Counted from the stretch's first letter, positions 35,110 to 45,557 are shown. The stretch is 64,000 nt of DNA from Paenibacillus senegalensis JC66 (GCF_000285515.1 NZ_HE610958.1:78171-142170); one strand, 5' to 3'. Made by a program: numbers and translations. Notes: generated by a model not told the origin, from the sequence alone.

Positions 35110-36864
35110 TTAAATCCGATAAGCCTTACCGGAGTAAATCACGCCCAGCTCAGCATAAACGGTAGCTTCTTCATGGCTTGCGAGCAATTCCAAAGCATTG
35201 TCTACACCAACAATGACCGGAATACCCAGACTCAGGCAGACGACTGCGGCATGTGAGGTAATTCCTCCGCTCTCGGTTACGACAGCAGCAGCCTTTTCCA
35301 TCGCGGGAACATAGTCCTTATCAGTAGTTAAAGCTACGAGAATATCGCCTTCCCTTACATTGTCCAAGGCTTCTTCAGCCGAACGGGCGATGACGACACG
35401 CCCTGTTGCATGCTGAGTACCAATACCTTGCCCTTTGGCAATTAACTGGCCGATGTGATGAACCTTAATCAGGTTGGTAGTTCCTGACTTGCCGACAGGT
35501 ACGCCAGCCGTAATGATAACCAGATCTCCCATCCGCACCAGTTCTTTATCCAGGGCACCATTGATGGCCAGTTCAAACATTTCGTCTGTTGTGCCGGCTT
35601 CCTTACCCAACAAAGGTTCTACGCCCCAGACTAACGACATCCGACGCATCGTTCTTTCTGAACGGGTATAAGCAATAATCGGAGATTGCGGACGGTACTT
35701 CGACACCATACGAGCGGTGTAGCCGCTCTCCGTAGGCGTAATGATCGCCTTGGCCTGAAGATCCAGTGCAGTTCCGGCTACAGCCTGGCTGATCGATTCG
35801 GTAACCGTCGTCTGCTGATCACGGGTTTGTTTTAGGAAGATTTCCCTATATTGAAGCGCGCTTTCTGTCTTCTCTGCGATACGTGACATCGTCATTACCG
35901 ATTCAACAGGATATTTACCCGCTGCGGTCTCCCCGGACAGCATAATGGCATCCGTGCCATCCAAAATTGCGTTAGCTACATCGTTAGCCTCTGCGCGCGT
36001 AGGTCGCGGGTTGCGCTGCATGGAGTCCAGCATTTGAGTAGCTGTAATAACCGGCTTGCCCGCTAGATTGCATTTGCGGATCATTTCTTTTTGTACCAGG
36101 GGCACTTCTTCTGCAGGAATCTCGACCCCGAGGTCTCCCCTGGCGACCATCAATCCGTCGGACACCTCCAAAATTTCATCCAGGTTGTCCACGCCTTCCT
36201 GATTCTCGATCTTGGAAATGATCTGAATATCCGAAGCATTATGGCGCTCCAACAGCTCCCGGATTTCCATTACGTCACTTGCTTTGCGCACAAAGGAAGC
36301 GGCAATAAAATCAATTCCCTGCTCAATCCCAAATACGATATCGTTCGCATCTTTTTCTGTAATCCCCGGCAGAGAGGTTTTGACACCAGGCACGTTGACA
36401 CCTTTTTTGCTTTTAATCGATCCGCCGTTCACGATGATGCAATCGATTTCGCGCTCTCTGATTTCTGTCACACGCAGTTCGATCAGTCCGTCGTCAATTA
36501 AAATAGTGGAGCCAATTTCAACATCTTGAGGCAGGCTTTCATAGGTCACGGAAATCCGTTCCTTCGTACCTAAAACTTCTTCCGTTGTCAACGTTATCGA
36601 TTCGTTCTCGACCAGTTCGATAGGCTCAACAGCCAATTTTCCAGTCCGGATTTCAGGTCCCTTCGTATCCAGCAGGAGCGCTACCGTCTTGTTCAGTTCC
36701 TTGCTAACTTTGCGGATGTTGTTAATACGCGAGCCATGCTCTTCAAAATCTCCGTGAGAAAAGTTCAGTCTGGCCACATTCATTCCAGCCTGGATCAGCT
36801 TTCTCAGCATTTCCGGCGGTTCGCTTGCAGGTCCGATAGTACATACAATCTTCGTTTTACGCAT
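35110..36864 (-). CDS. pyk: Pyruvate kinase with C-terminal PEP-utiliser domain
   Basis: Last step of glycolysis, PEP plus ADP to pyruvate plus ATP, 584 residues. [34 protein letters not shown] and the TQMLDSM...[13 protein letters not shown] motif mark the catalytic domain; allosteric C domain follows. The last about 110 residues are the extra domain of Bacillales enzymes, with [24 protein letters not shown], a PEP-utilising swivelling-domain sequence. ATG at 36864 has AGGAGG eight bases upstream; the in-frame ATG at 36870 is too close to it. No pfkA lies upstream, unlike in B. subtilis. Confidence 0.97.
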   Translation of the reverse strand: MRKTKIVCTIGPASEPPEMLRKLIQAGMNVARLNFSHGDFEEHGSRINNIRKVSKELNKTVALLLDTKGPEIRTGKLAVEPIELVENESITLTTEEVLGTKERISVTYESLPQDVEIGSTILIDDGLIELRVTEIREREIDCIIVNGGSIKSKKGVNVPGVKTSLPGITEKDANDIVFGIEQGIDFIAASFVRKASDVMEIRELLERHNASDIQIISKIENQEGVDNLDEILEVSDGLMVARGDLGVEIPAEEVPLVQKEMIRKCNLAGKPVITATQMLDSMQRNPRPTRAEANDVANAILDGTDAIMLSGETAAGKYPVESVMTMSRIAEKTESALQYREIFLKQTRDQQTTVTESISQAVAGTALDLQAKAIITPTESGYTARMVSKYRPQSPIIAYTRSERTMRRMSLVWGVEPLLGKEAGTTDEMFELAINGALDKELVRMGDLVIITAGVPVGKSGTTNLIKVHHIGQLIAKGQGIGTQHATGRVVIARSAEEALDNVREGDILVALTTDKDYVPAMEKAAAVVTESGGITSHAAVVCLSLGIPVIVGVDNALELLASHEEATVYAELGVIYSGKAYRI

Positions 36865-36928
36865 TTCCATGTCCTCCTGTGGGTTAACCATTCGTTAGTG
36901 CCTAGGTGAAGCAATGTGAGTCACTGGT

Positions 36929-37020
36929 GAAGCAATTTCATAATGCCTATTCAGTTTTATAAAATTACTTCGGGGGAAGCAATTTCATAATGCCTATTCT
37001 GTTTTTATGAAATTGCTTTG
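36929..37020. repeat. Two tandem hairpin repeats upstream of pyk
   Basis: GAAGCAATTTCATAATGCC begins both copies (36929 and 36976, period 47). Each copy ends with an inverted arm (AAATTACTTC and ATGAAATTGCTT), so each folds into a hairpin. An isolated GTGAAGCAA flanks both sides. It lies 65 bases before pyk, probably overlapping its promoter region. Confidence 0.8.
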
Positions 37021-37069
37021 GGTGAAGCAAAAAAATTATATGATAAAACTTCAACAACGTTTAAAAGCA

Positions 37070-37234
37070 TTATAGAAGTTTCTTCATTTCAGTATCGCCG
37101 GGCACAAGCACCGCCATGCACAAAAGCGCATTTGCCCGTTGTATTCCATGTTCCGCAAAGCGGCTGACCGCCAAGCCGATGACCTTAAGCTCACCTGGAA
37201 CGTCATCAAGCTTAGCATCAGCCTGTTCTTTCAT
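37070..37234 (-). CDS. Possible small protein (54 residues)
   Basis: A frame from ATG 37234 to TAA 37070 with coding-like composition (VPGELKVIGLAVSRFAEHG). No ribosome binding site is visible and I do not recognise the product. It lies between accA and pyk, where B. subtilis has pfkA, but it does not resemble phosphofructokinase. Confidence 0.25.
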   Translation of the reverse strand: MKEQADAKLDDVPGELKVIGLAVSRFAEHGIQRANALLCMAVLVPGDTEMKKLL

Positions 37235-37373
37235 CCGCTAATAGCTGCTACCGTTCGTCTCCTGCTTGCTTTCCAGCCCGGTCAGTCGTGTTCATTGGCA
37301 GTACAAGTAGTACAAGGAGCGATAATGCGTCTATGTACGGAGCCGAAAGCTATTAACCAAGCAGGCAAAAATG

Positions 37374-38339
37374 CTAGATCGGGTCATCATAAGTAACCGC
37401 GCCGATGGAGCGGAACTTCTGATAACGGCCTTCCTTTAAGGCTTCTTCGGACAAAGGCAGAAGCTCCTGAAGGTGCTTCCACAGCTTGTCCCGCATATAG
37501 CCGGCCTGCTCCTCCAGATTTTTGTGAGAGCCGCCCTTCGGCTCAGGAATAATATCGTCAATTACGCCCAATTCATAAATATCCTGGGCGGTAATTCTCA
37601 TAGATTCTGCTGCCTGCAACGATTTTCCGGCATCTTTGAACAAGATTGAAGCGGCACCTTCAGGTGATATGACGGAATAGATCGCATTTTCCAGCATCAG
37701 CACACGGTTGCCCACGCCCAGCGCCAGCGCACCTCCGCTACCGCCTTCCCCGATGACGGTACAAATAATAGGAACACGAAAGGAAGCCATCTCCCTCAAA
37801 TTACGGGCTATCGCTTCCGCCTGACCCCGTTCTTCCGCAGCTCCTCCGGGATAAGCGCCAGAAGTGTCAATAAACGTAAAGATCGGTCGATTAAACTTGT
37901 TGGCCTGCTGCATAATTCTCAATGCCTTGCGAAAGCCTTCCGGATGGGGCATCCCGAAATTGCGGGCAATGTTGTCCTTTGTATCTTTTCCCTTCTGATG
38001 GCCGACAACGGTTACCGGTATTCCATTCAGCTTGGCCAACCCGCCGACAATAGCCAAATCGTCAGCAAACAAACGGTCACCATGCAGCTCGATAAAATCG
38101 GTAAATATATTTTGGATGTAGTCCAGCGTCGTTGGTCGCATAGGAAAACGGGCGATCTGGATCTTTTGCTTTACGCTTGATTCAGCGTAAATTTCTTCTT
38201 CCAGTCGGGCATAGCGCTGCTCCAGCCGGGAGATTTCTTCACTGAAATCGATCCCTTTTTCTTCTCCGAACTTAACCAGTTCATCGATTTTGGCGCGCAG
38301 CTCACTAAGCGGCTGTTCAAAAGGCAGCTCATTGGCCAT
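37374..38339 (-). CDS. accA: Acetyl-CoA carboxylase carboxyltransferase alpha subunit
   Basis: Transfers carboxyl from biotin to acetyl-CoA together with AccD, giving malonyl-CoA for fatty acid synthesis, 321 residues. Has the crotonase-like core with [25 protein letters not shown] and [34 protein letters not shown]. Overlaps the accD stop by 11 bases, so the two subunits are translationally coupled. Ribosome site GGGGGTGG. Confidence 0.97.
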   Translation of the reverse strand: MANELPFEQPLSELRAKIDELVKFGEEKGIDFSEEISRLEQRYARLEEEIYAESSVKQKIQIARFPMRPTTLDYIQNIFTDFIELHGDRLFADDLAIVGGLAKLNGIPVTVVGHQKGKDTKDNIARNFGMPHPEGFRKALRIMQQANKFNRPIFTFIDTSGAYPGGAAEERGQAEAIARNLREMASFRVPIICTVIGEGGSGGALALGVGNRVLMLENAIYSVISPEGAASILFKDAGKSLQAAESMRITAQDIYELGVIDDIIPEPKGGSHKNLEEQAGYMRDKLWKHLQELLPLSEEALKEGRYQKFRSIGAVTYDDPI

Positions 38340-39198
38340 CCGCAGCCACCCCCTTCACCGTATGCATGTCCAAAATTTGCGTGAGCATCGCTCTCATATC
38401 CTTGCGGTGCACCACCATATCCAACTGTCCGTGCTGCAGGTTGAATTCAGCGGTCTGGAAATTGCCCGGCAGCTTCTGACGGATCGTCTGCTCCACTACG
38501 CGTCTGCCCGTAAAACCGACAATCGCTCCGGGCTCAGCCATAATAATATCGCCGAGCATTGCAAAGCTGGCGCTGACCCCGCCTAATGTAGGCTCCGTAA
38601 ATACTGAAATGTACAATCCGCCCTGCTCATGGAATCGGCTAATCGCCGCACTGGTCTTGGCCATCTGCATAAGAGCCAGTATGCTTTCCTGCATACGGGC
38701 CCCGCCCGATGTAGAGAAAATAATGAGCGGGTATTTCTTCTGCATGGCGATTTCGACTGCATGAGTGATCTTCTCACCGACGACACTGCCGAGTGTTCCA
38801 TTGAAGAAATCATAGCTCATTACACAAACCACAACAGGAAAACCGCCAATGGTACCTTCTCCGGTAATGACTGCGTCCTTTGCTCCCGTTTTCTCCATTG
38901 TTGCCTTTAATTTATCCGTATAACCAGGGAAGTTCAGAGGATCGGCGGAGATCATTTGGCTGTCAAACTCAAATAAGCGGCCTTCATCCAAGGTCATTTG
39001 AATCCGCTCATAACCAGTCAATATAAAATGATACCCGCAGGAAGAACAGACTTTCAGGCACTTTTCCAATTCCATGCTGAATTGAATCGTTCCACACTTC
39101 GGGCACTTGTTGGCAATTCCTTCCGGAATTTCTTTCTTAGCCTTTTCCGATGGAATAGTCGCATATTTTTTCTTCTTGTGAAATAAATCCTTTAGCAC
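38329..39198 (-). CDS. accD: Acetyl-CoA carboxylase carboxyltransferase beta subunit
   Basis: Partner of AccA, 289 residues. N-terminal zinc finger with CPKC at about 33-36 and CSSC at about 55-58 (C-x2-C, x18, C-x2-C). Core motifs [18 protein letters not shown] and [14 protein letters not shown]. Start is GTG at 39198 with GAGGTG upstream. First gene of the accDA pair. Confidence 0.96.
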   Translation of the reverse strand: MLKDLFHKKKKYATIPSEKAKKEIPEGIANKCPKCGTIQFSMELEKCLKVCSSCGYHFILTGYERIQMTLDEGRLFEFDSQMISADPLNFPGYTDKLKATMEKTGAKDAVITGEGTIGGFPVVVCVMSYDFFNGTLGSVVGEKITHAVEIAMQKKYPLIIFSTSGGARMQESILALMQMAKTSAAISRFHEQGGLYISVFTEPTLGGVSASFAMLGDIIMAEPGAIVGFTGRRVVEQTIRQKLPGNFQTAEFNLQHGQLDMVVHRKDMRAMLTQILDMHTVKGVAADGQ

Positions 39199-39235
39199 GT
39201 TTACACCTCACCAGGCGTTAATTTCAGCAGGCCGG

Positions 39236-39424
39236 TTAGCGGTGGAGGATTGAGTTGAGCACATCCTGCACTTCTTCCAGCTCTCCTTCCGGAACTAAAA
39301 TCTCGAATTGGTTTTTATTCAAGCTAATGGCCCGGATTTGGACAAGAAAGCCTTCCTCCGTCAGTCGTTGCTTTATACGTTCCGCAATTTTCACGGTCGG
39401 AGCGATATAAATGACTGTCCACAT
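39236..39424 (-). CDS. Small DUF2007-like protein
   Basis: A 62-residue protein (MWTVIYIAPTVKIAERIKQ start, EILVPEGELEEVQDVLNSI end) with the ferredoxin-like alpha/beta pattern of DUF2007-type proteins proposed to be signal-transducing. No function known. AAGGGGG is 10 bases before the ATG at 39424. It lies between dnaE and accD on their strand, a position I recall for similar small genes in Paenibacillus. Confidence 0.75.
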   Translation of the reverse strand: MWTVIYIAPTVKIAERIKQRLTEEGFLVQIRAISLNKNQFEILVPEGELEEVQDVLNSILHR

Positions 39425-39660
39425 GCCCGTTAACCCCCTTAACCCTGCTTCATAAGCCCATACAATGGAATAATGATATCACAACTCGTCTTTTTCCCGC
39501 AACAAAGATTCCATCTTGACAAAGCTTGTTATGTCTGGGTCAGCTGCCGTTTGGAACAGAAAAAGAGCTCAAGAAATCGTCTCAAGTCAAGGGGGCGGCC
39601 GCTGTTTGCCGGCCCGTCCAAAGGACCGGTATTACCATAACTATGCCTGGATATTTACGA

Positions 39661-42600
39661 TTATTTCACAACCACCGTTCTCTTTCCAAGCAGTTTTTCA
39701 ATTGCCGCAAACAAAAACGGGGACGGTTTTACCCGGTATTGATCGTTCAGCATAAGGGTTTGCTGCTTGCGCTCGTAGAAAAGAACAACCGGCAGCGGTC
39801 CCGGATGCTGCTGCAGAAGCTCGCGCAGGGCATCCAGCCTTTCCGTCTTCTCAGCATCCGGCGCTATCCTGACGTACACCCGCTGCTCCGCTGCCGGCCG
39901 CTTGCGACCCGCCGGCGACGCGGATTCCCGCGGCGCTCCGCCGCGCGCCTGTCCGGCCCCCATGGTCTGAGCCGTTCGCCCCGCCTGCGTTGCTTCCGAG
40001 TCCTGCCCCTCGGGCGCGCTGCCGGGCCGCTCTGACGGGCCGCCGGCTCGGGCCGGGCCTGCGGCTGCGCCGCTTGGGCCGCCGCGGACGGCCGCTCCGG
40101 GTGCCCCCATCCGGGCACCCGGAGCGGACCGGCTCCTGCGGCGGCGATCCGCGGCGTGGCGGGCGAGCTCGCGCCACGCTTCTTCGCTGTCCAGCGCGAA
40201 GACCTGGTCGGCGATCAGCTTCGCGCTTTCGTCCTGGTGCTGGACCTTCGCTTTGACGAGCAGCAGCTGCCCTTTGTCGACCAGATCCTTGGCCCGCTTC
40301 CACGTCTCCGGGAATAGCACAACCTCGATATGGTCTATGCGGTCCTCCAGCTCCATAAAGGCCATCTGCTGGCCCTTGCGGGTGACAATCATCCGCTTGG
40401 ACACAACCATTCCGGCAACCGCAACCTGGGTATGCTCCGGCAGCTCGGACAGCTGATGCAGCTCGTCCGCTTCTTCTTTTCTTAACCGCTCCGCATACTG
40501 GTCAAGGGGGTGTCCGGATAAATATAAGCCGAGCAGCTCTTTTTCCAGCTCGAGTCTCTGCATCTGTGAATAGACCGGAAGCTCCGGGTAATCGATCGTC
40601 CAGTTCGCTTCCTCATCGAAGCCAAACAGATGGAGCTGCAGCTCCTCGGATTCCTTTTTCCATTTCGCCGCGGCTTCCACAACCTCATCCAGCACGGCAT
40701 ACAGCTGTGCCTGGTGACCCGGCAGCGATTCGAAAGCGCCGCTCTGAATCAAAGATTCAATCACTCGCTTATTGCATGATCTCAGATCAATCCTCCGGCA
40801 AAAATCGAGCAAATCGGCAAAAGGCTTCTCCGAACGGGCCTTGCGGATGGCTTCGATAGCTTGATATCCGACATTTTTTACCGCTGCCAAGCCGAAGCGG
40901 ATCGCGCCAACCGTTGCACTACGGCGCTTGCCATCCGCGCCCGATTCTGTCTCCTTTAGCCGCTTAATGGCGTCGATAGGGGAATCGCCAGGCTGCTCAT
41001 GCTCGACTCCCTCTCCCCCGGCAGCGAGCGCGCCATCTGCTTCGACTGGGGTTCCCGGTGCGAAGCTCTCTGCCTCCTGCTCACCGTTTAACGGCTCATT
41101 CGCGGACAGCGACTGCTCATCTGCGTCCGCAATCGGGGTAAAATAAGTCCCGCTCTCATTCACATCAGGAGGCAGCACCTCTATCCCCATCCGCTTGCAT
41201 TCATCGACATATTCCGCCACCTTGCGGTGATTTCCCATCACCGCCGTCAGCATCGAAGCCATAAATTCAACCGGGAAATGGGCTTTTAAATAAGCGGTCT
41301 GATAGGCCAGTACTCCGTAGGCCGTCGCATGAGCGCGCGGAAAACCATAGTCGGCAAAACGCACAATCATATCATAAACATGATTCGCTTCCTCCTCCCG
41401 GTAGCCCTGCTCGATGCTTCCGGCGACAAAAGCAGCGCGCTGTTCATCCAGTACCTCGCGCTTCTTCTTCGATACCGCTCTGCGCAGCAAATCCGCCTTA
41501 CCCAGAGAGAAGCCGGCCATCTCTGCGGCAATCTGCATAATCTGCTCCTGGTAGACTATGATCCCGTACGTGTCTCGCAGGATCGGAACCAGTGAAGGAT
41601 GAGGATATTCCACTTCGATCAGCCCGTGCTTGCCTTGAATGTATTTGGGTATAAATTCCATCGGACCCGGCCTGTACAGAGCGTTGACCGAAATAATATC
41701 TTCGAATTCGCTCGGCTTTAGTTCTCTCAGCACTCTGCGCATCCCTGGCGACTCCAGCTGGAAAACGCCGGTCGTATCCCCCCTGCTGAGCAAAGCATAA
41801 GTCGCCGGATCATCATAAGTTAAAGTGGAAAGGTCCAGATCGATCCCCCGGTCCTGCTTAATCATGCGCAGCGTCCGTTCAATTATGGACAGCGTCCGCA
41901 GACCGAGAAAGTCCATCTTCAGCAGCCCGACTGCCTCGAGGTGCTCCATTGAAAATTGGGTCAGCGCCGTACCTTCTGTTCCTTCCTGCAAAGGGACAAC
42001 ATTCGTCAACGGCTCCCGGGAAATGACAACACCGGCGGCATGAGTCGAAGCATGACGGGGCATGCCCTCTACCTTGCGAGCCATGTCGATTAAGCGCGCA
42101 GTGGACGGGTGGGTGCGGCACAGGCTAACCAGTTCGGGAGACAGCTCCAGCGCTTTATCCAGCTTCATTCCCGGCGCGCCCGGGATCAGCTTCGCTGCTT
42201 TGTCCACCTCATTATAAGGCAGACTCAGTGCGCGCCCCACATCCCTGACAGCCGCTCTAGCGGCCATTGTACCGAATGTGATAATTTGCGCTACACGGTC
42301 TTTGCCATACTTGCGGGATACATAATCGATCACCTCATCCCGCCGCTCGTCGCTGAAGTCGATATCAATATCCGGCATCGACACTCTTTCCGGATTGAGA
42401 AACCGCTCAAACAGCAACCGATAGCCAATCGGATCGATATTCGTTATAAACAGTACATACGCTACCAGACTGCCGGCTGAGGAGCCCCTGCCCGGTCCGA
42501 CAGCAATTCCCTTCTCATGCGCATAGCGAATAAAATCCCAAACGATCAGAAAGTAATCGGAGTAGCCCATCGATTCGATGACACCCAGCTCATACGAAAG

Positions 42601-43584
42601 CCTCGCTTCCAGCTTGTCCCGAAAGTCCTGCTCCTGCCACTTCGGGTCTGCCTTATATCGGGCTTCAAGCCCCTCCCTGCACAGCTGTCTCAGATAGCTG
42701 CCGGCGGTGTGGGGCTCGGGTATCGGCTCGAAGGCCGGAAGAATCAGGCTGTCAAACTGCAGCTGCAGCTCGCACTTCTCCGCAATTTCTAACGTATTAG
42801 TCAAGGCCTCCGGCACATCGGCGAACAAGCGGGCCATCTCCTCGGCGGATTTGAGATAGAGCTGGTTCGTCTCCATCTTGAAGCGGTCCGGGTCGTCTAC
42901 CGATTTTCCCGTGCCAATGCACAGCAGGATATCCTGCACCGCCTGATCTTCCTGGCGAATATAATGGACGTCATTGGTCGCGACAAGCGGAATATCTGCT
43001 TCCTTGGCAAGCTTTTTCAGTTCCTGCATTACTTTCCTCTGATCCAGAATGCCATGATCCTGAAGCTCCAGATAATAATCAGCCCCGAATAGCTGCTTAT
43101 ACCGCCTGGCCGTTTCCAGAGCCTCAAGGTACTTGTCCTGCAGCAGCAGCTGCGGAATTTCCCCTCCCAGGCAGGAGCTGAGACAAATTAATCCTTCAGC
43201 GTAGCGCGACAAATGATCAAAATCAATTCTCGGCTTGTAATGAAAGCCCTGCAGATGTCCCACAGAGCACAGCTTCATCAGGTTCCGATAGCCCGTCTCG
43301 TTCTTCGCGAGCAGGATCAGATGGTAGATTGGCTGCTCCTGGCGGCTTCCTTTGACCGCAATAGAACCAGAGGTGTAATACATTTCACAGCCGATGATCG
43401 GCTTGATTCCTCTCCGTACACAAGCCTTGTAAAAAGGGACCGTCCCGTACATGACTCCATGGTCCGTTAAGGCAAGAGACGTCATTTTAAGCTCCGAGGC
43501 CCTCTGCACCAGCTCCTCAATGCGGGCAGCACCGTCAAGCAAACTGTATTCACTATGGACATGCAGATGGACAAAGCTGCTCAT
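39661..43584 (-). CDS. dnaE: DNA polymerase III alpha subunit DnaE with low-complexity inserts
   Basis: Second replicative polymerase of Firmicutes, which extends RNA primers before handing over to PolC, 1307 residues against about 1115 in B. subtilis. N-terminal PHP domain (HVHSEYSLLDGAARIEELV); catalytic PDIDIDFSDERRDEVIDY aspartates; helix-hairpin-helix and OB-fold region at the end. Two inserts account for the extra length: about 815-890, acidic and Gly/Ala/Glu-rich, and about 1141-1225, made of Ala, Gly, Pro, Arg and Ser with extremely GC-rich DNA (39890-40160). The second splits the OB-fold domain from the C-terminal domain that resumes at PAAEQRVYVRIAPDAEKTERL. The core appears intact. 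Confidence 0.95.
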   Translation of the reverse strand: MSSFVHLHVHSEYSLLDGAARIEELVQRASELKMTSLALTDHGVMYGTVPFYKACVRRGIKPIIGCEMYYTSGSIAVKGSRQEQPIYHLILLAKNETGYRNLMKLCSVGHLQGFHYKPRIDFDHLSRYAEGLICLSSCLGGEIPQLLLQDKYLEALETARRYKQLFGADYYLELQDHGILDQRKVMQELKKLAKEADIPLVATNDVHYIRQEDQAVQDILLCIGTGKSVDDPDRFKMETNQLYLKSAEEMARLFADVPEALTNTLEIAEKCELQLQFDSLILPAFEPIPEPHTAGSYLRQLCREGLEARYKADPKWQEQDFRDKLEARLSYELGVIESMGYSDYFLIVWDFIRYAHEKGIAVGPGRGSSAGSLVAYVLFITNIDPIGYRLLFERFLNPERVSMPDIDIDFSDERRDEVIDYVSRKYGKDRVAQIITFGTMAARAAVRDVGRALSLPYNEVDKAAKLIPGAPGMKLDKALELSPELVSLCRTHPSTARLIDMARKVEGMPRHASTHAAGVVISREPLTNVVPLQEGTEGTALTQFSMEHLEAVGLLKMDFLGLRTLSIIERTLRMIKQDRGIDLDLSTLTYDDPATYALLSRGDTTGVFQLESPGMRRVLRELKPSEFEDIISVNALYRPGPMEFIPKYIQGKHGLIEVEYPHPSLVPILRDTYGIIVYQEQIMQIAAEMAGFSLGKADLLRRAVSKKKREVLDEQRAAFVAGSIEQGYREEEANHVYDMIVRFADYGFPRAHATAYGVLAYQTAYLKAHFPVEFMASMLTAVMGNHRKVAEYVDECKRMGIEVLPPDVNESGTYFTPIADADEQSLSANEPLNGEQEAESFAPGTPVEADGALAAGGEGVEHEQPGDSPIDAIKRLKETESGADGKRRSATVGAIRFGLAAVKNVGYQAIEAIRKARSEKPFADLLDFCRRIDLRSCNKRVIESLIQSGAFESLPGHQAQLYAVLDEVVEAAAKWKKESEELQLHLFGFDEEANWTIDYPELPVYSQMQRLELEKELLGLYLSGHPLDQYAERLRKEEADELHQLSELPEHTQVAVAGMVVSKRMIVTRKGQQMAFMELEDRIDHIEVVLFPETWKRAKDLVDKGQLLLVKAKVQHQDESAKLIADQVFALDSEEAWRELARHAADRRRRSRSAPGARMGAPGAAVRGGPSGAAAGPARAGGPSERPGSAPEGQDSEATQAGRTAQTMGAGQARGGAPRESASPAGRKRPAAEQRVYVRIAPDAEKTERLDALRELLQQHPGPLPVVLFYERKQQTLMLNDQYRVKPSPFLFAAIEKLLGKRTVVVK

Positions 43585-43816
43585 ATTCCGCTCTTCCTCT
43601 CTTCAAATTCGGTTGTCTTTATTTTAGCATAAAAGGGTGCATCGAAGCGAACTTATATTCGCCTCGATCGTTTGCTTGCTGCTGCAGCGGCGTTCGTTCA
43701 TTTTCGCCTGTTTTCCGAAAGCCTGTCTTCTATATTCGTTTTCCCCGTCATAGACATAATTTAAGGAAGTTGTCCCTGATGTAAAGCATTCTATTATGTT
43801 AAAGGTGGGGTTTGCC

Positions 43817-44158
43817 ATGACACCAATGACCCAATTTCTCACAAAACTGGCGATCGATTTTTCCGTTGCTTTTGGCATCGTGCTGGGCGGCAGTATGCTC
43901 GGAGGTATAGCTGCGGTTATCATTCTTCAGCCTCCGGGCGATTATATGGTCAAAATCGCAGGAAATATAAAAATTTGGGCAATGGTTGCAGCCATTGGCG
44001 GTACCATCGATCCGATTCGAGTCATTGAATTCAACTTTGCGGAAGGGTATATATCTCCCGCTATCAAACAAATCTTATATTTCATCAGCGCTTTTATCGG
44101 CGCACAAATGGCGTTTAATTTGATCGAGTGGATCGGCAAGGGCAGTGGGCCGGCATGA
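43817..44158 (+). CDS. ytrH: Sporulation membrane protein YtrH
   Basis: Membrane protein of 113 residues with three hydrophobic helices; its B. subtilis namesake is made under sigma-E and needed for efficient sporulation. ATG at 43817 has AAAGGTGGGG six bases upstream, better than the frame start at 43796. Its stop overlaps the ytrI start (ATGA), so the pair is coupled. Divergent from dnaE, as in B. subtilis. Confidence 0.93.
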   Translation: MTPMTQFLTKLAIDFSVAFGIVLGGSMLGGIAAVIILQPPGDYMVKIAGNIKIWAMVAAIGGTIDPIRVIEFNFAEGYISPAIKQILYFISAFIGAQMAFNLIEWIGKGSGPA

Positions 44159-44634
44159 GAGTTCCCAACTTCAGGCGCTATACTCACTGGCTGGCGGGGC
44201 TCGGTATGTTCTTGTCCGGCATGATCGTTGGCTGCGCGGTATTCCTCAGCATTTATCAACAAAATTTTACCATTCTCGCCACACAAAAAGCCGACCTGGA
44301 AAATGAAGTGCGCGAGCTTCAAAGCACAATCGAAACTTCAGAGAAAAACCAGAAAAAAGCCGCTTATGTCGGCGGAATTTTTGTCGAATGGGAGAATCGC
44401 GACAATCTGGATGACCTGACCCGCATCGAGCTGGAAAAAAGAGTGCACAAAGACTTGTCTGTTTTAAGTGGAAAGCTGATCGCTGACATCCGCAAAGACC
44501 CTCTCCTATTCTTCAAATTAATTGAGAAGCCTTATACAGACGTGCATGATCGTGATTATGAGGTGAAGGTAGCGGCGATGCTTATCGTCCAGTCCGAGCT
44601 TAGAGTTTGGATCAGAGCCACCCTTACCAATTGA
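44155..44634 (+). CDS. ytrI: Sporulation membrane protein YtrI
   Basis: A 159-residue protein with one transmembrane segment (about 12-35) followed by a coiled-coil stretch (about 40-65, DLENEVRELQSTIETSEKN) and a soluble C-terminal domain. Known partner gene of ytrH in sporulation. The ATG overlaps the ytrH stop codon, confirming the start at 44155. Confidence 0.92.
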   Translation: MRVPNFRRYTHWLAGLGMFLSGMIVGCAVFLSIYQQNFTILATQKADLENEVRELQSTIETSEKNQKKAAYVGGIFVEWENRDNLDDLTRIELEKRVHKDLSVLSGKLIADIRKDPLLFFKLIEKPYTDVHDRDYEVKVAAMLIVQSELRVWIRATLTN

Positions 44635-44642
44635 TTCATACA

Positions 44643-44697
44643 TATGTCCGCGAACAATATGCAGTATAACTATGTCCGTGAACTATGTGCAGTAAAC
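44643..44697. repeat. Two tandem degenerate 27-28 base repeats
   Basis: TATGTCCGCGAACAATATGC and TATGTCCGTGAACTATGTGC begin the two copies, and a third starts at 44698. The rest of the spacer to 45001 contains a second degenerate pair around GAACCTACGCTGGCAAG and GAGCCTATGCTGGCGAA. No gene seen between 44635 and 45001. Confidence 0.65.
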
Positions 44698-45001
44698 TAT
44701 GTGCCGTTAGCCATACTGTCGAATTCCCGTGATGCCCTCGCCGCGATGCTCTTGTGCGATGCCCTTGTTTGAATCATACAAGGAGCTTCTCAAGCATGAC
44801 GGAAGCTGACCCTGAACCTACGCTGGCAAGCCTTCCGATTCTGACGGAAACTTGCCGTGAGCCTATGCTGGCGAACTCATTATTAAACGGCCAATTCGAA
44901 AAAAGAGGCATTGCCGCAGCAATTGATTTTTGCCGCCATAATCGTTACAGTTAGTAGCAGGACTTGGTCCGTGACTAAACTGAAAAAGGAAGTTGGTTGG
45001 C

Positions 45002-45301
45002 ATGATCACCTGGTATCACTATGTGCTGCTTGCCTTAGTGCTTGTTTCTCTCGTTTTGTCGGTCTATTTCAGCATTCGCTACCGCCGCAGCAAGGAACCG
45101 TTAGTGCGCGGATTATTCGCAGCCAAAATGAATATAGCAATGGGCACGATGCTGATGTGCATCGCTCTTATTCAATTCCTGCTTTTCGAGCCAAGCTTTC
45201 TACGCGGAGCAATCGGGGCTGTTTTTCTAATTCTAGGCTTGTTTAATGTCTATGCCGGCTCCCGCAACCATTCCTCCTACAGCAAAAGGCTGAAATCCTA
45301 G
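45002..45301 (+). CDS. ytpI: YtpI-family membrane protein
   Basis: A 99-residue protein with three transmembrane helices (about 5-25, 43-62 and 66-86) and a basic C-terminal tail. Similar in size and layout to B. subtilis YtpI, which lies in the same dnaE-ytoI interval. Function unknown. ATG at 45002 has AAAAAGGAAG nine bases upstream. Confidence 0.85.
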   Translation: MITWYHYVLLALVLVSLVLSVYFSIRYRRSKEPLVRGLFAAKMNIAMGTMLMCIALIQFLLFEPSFLRGAIGAVFLILGLFNVYAGSRNHSSYSKRLKS

Positions 45302-45503
45302 ATTTTTCGCCTAATGATGGAACTCCGCCTGCAAACACCTGCATGACTGCAAAGCTTTTATACTTGTAAATCCGCAAAACCATTAATGCTTGCTAAATCT
45401 GTAATGAAATCTGTAATACTAAAACTATAATGCTAAACCTATAATGCTTGTAAAGCCAGAACTCTGTATCCCGGTTTCGTCAATTACGCTGCTACAGTTA
45501 TGT

Positions 45504-45557
45504 GTTTTGCAATGTTTGCGGGTTTTGCAATGTTTGCGGGTTTTGCAATGTTTGCGG
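45504..45557. repeat. Three perfect 18-base tandem repeats
   Basis: GTTTTGCAATGTTTGCGG occurs three times without a gap. The spacer before it (45350-45480) is another degenerate series around TGCTAAACCTATAATGC. No gene seen from 45302 to 45682; the minus-strand ytoI ends at 45683, so these repeats follow it. Confidence 0.9.

Noticed and set aside
39851..40303. Several open frames on both strands at the GC-rich part of dnaE
   Set aside because: High GC removes stop codons in all frames; dnaE continues through the region on both sides.
44754..44954. Possible small plus-strand gene between ytrI and ytpI
   Set aside because: No ribosome site, and its sequence consists of degenerate direct repeats.
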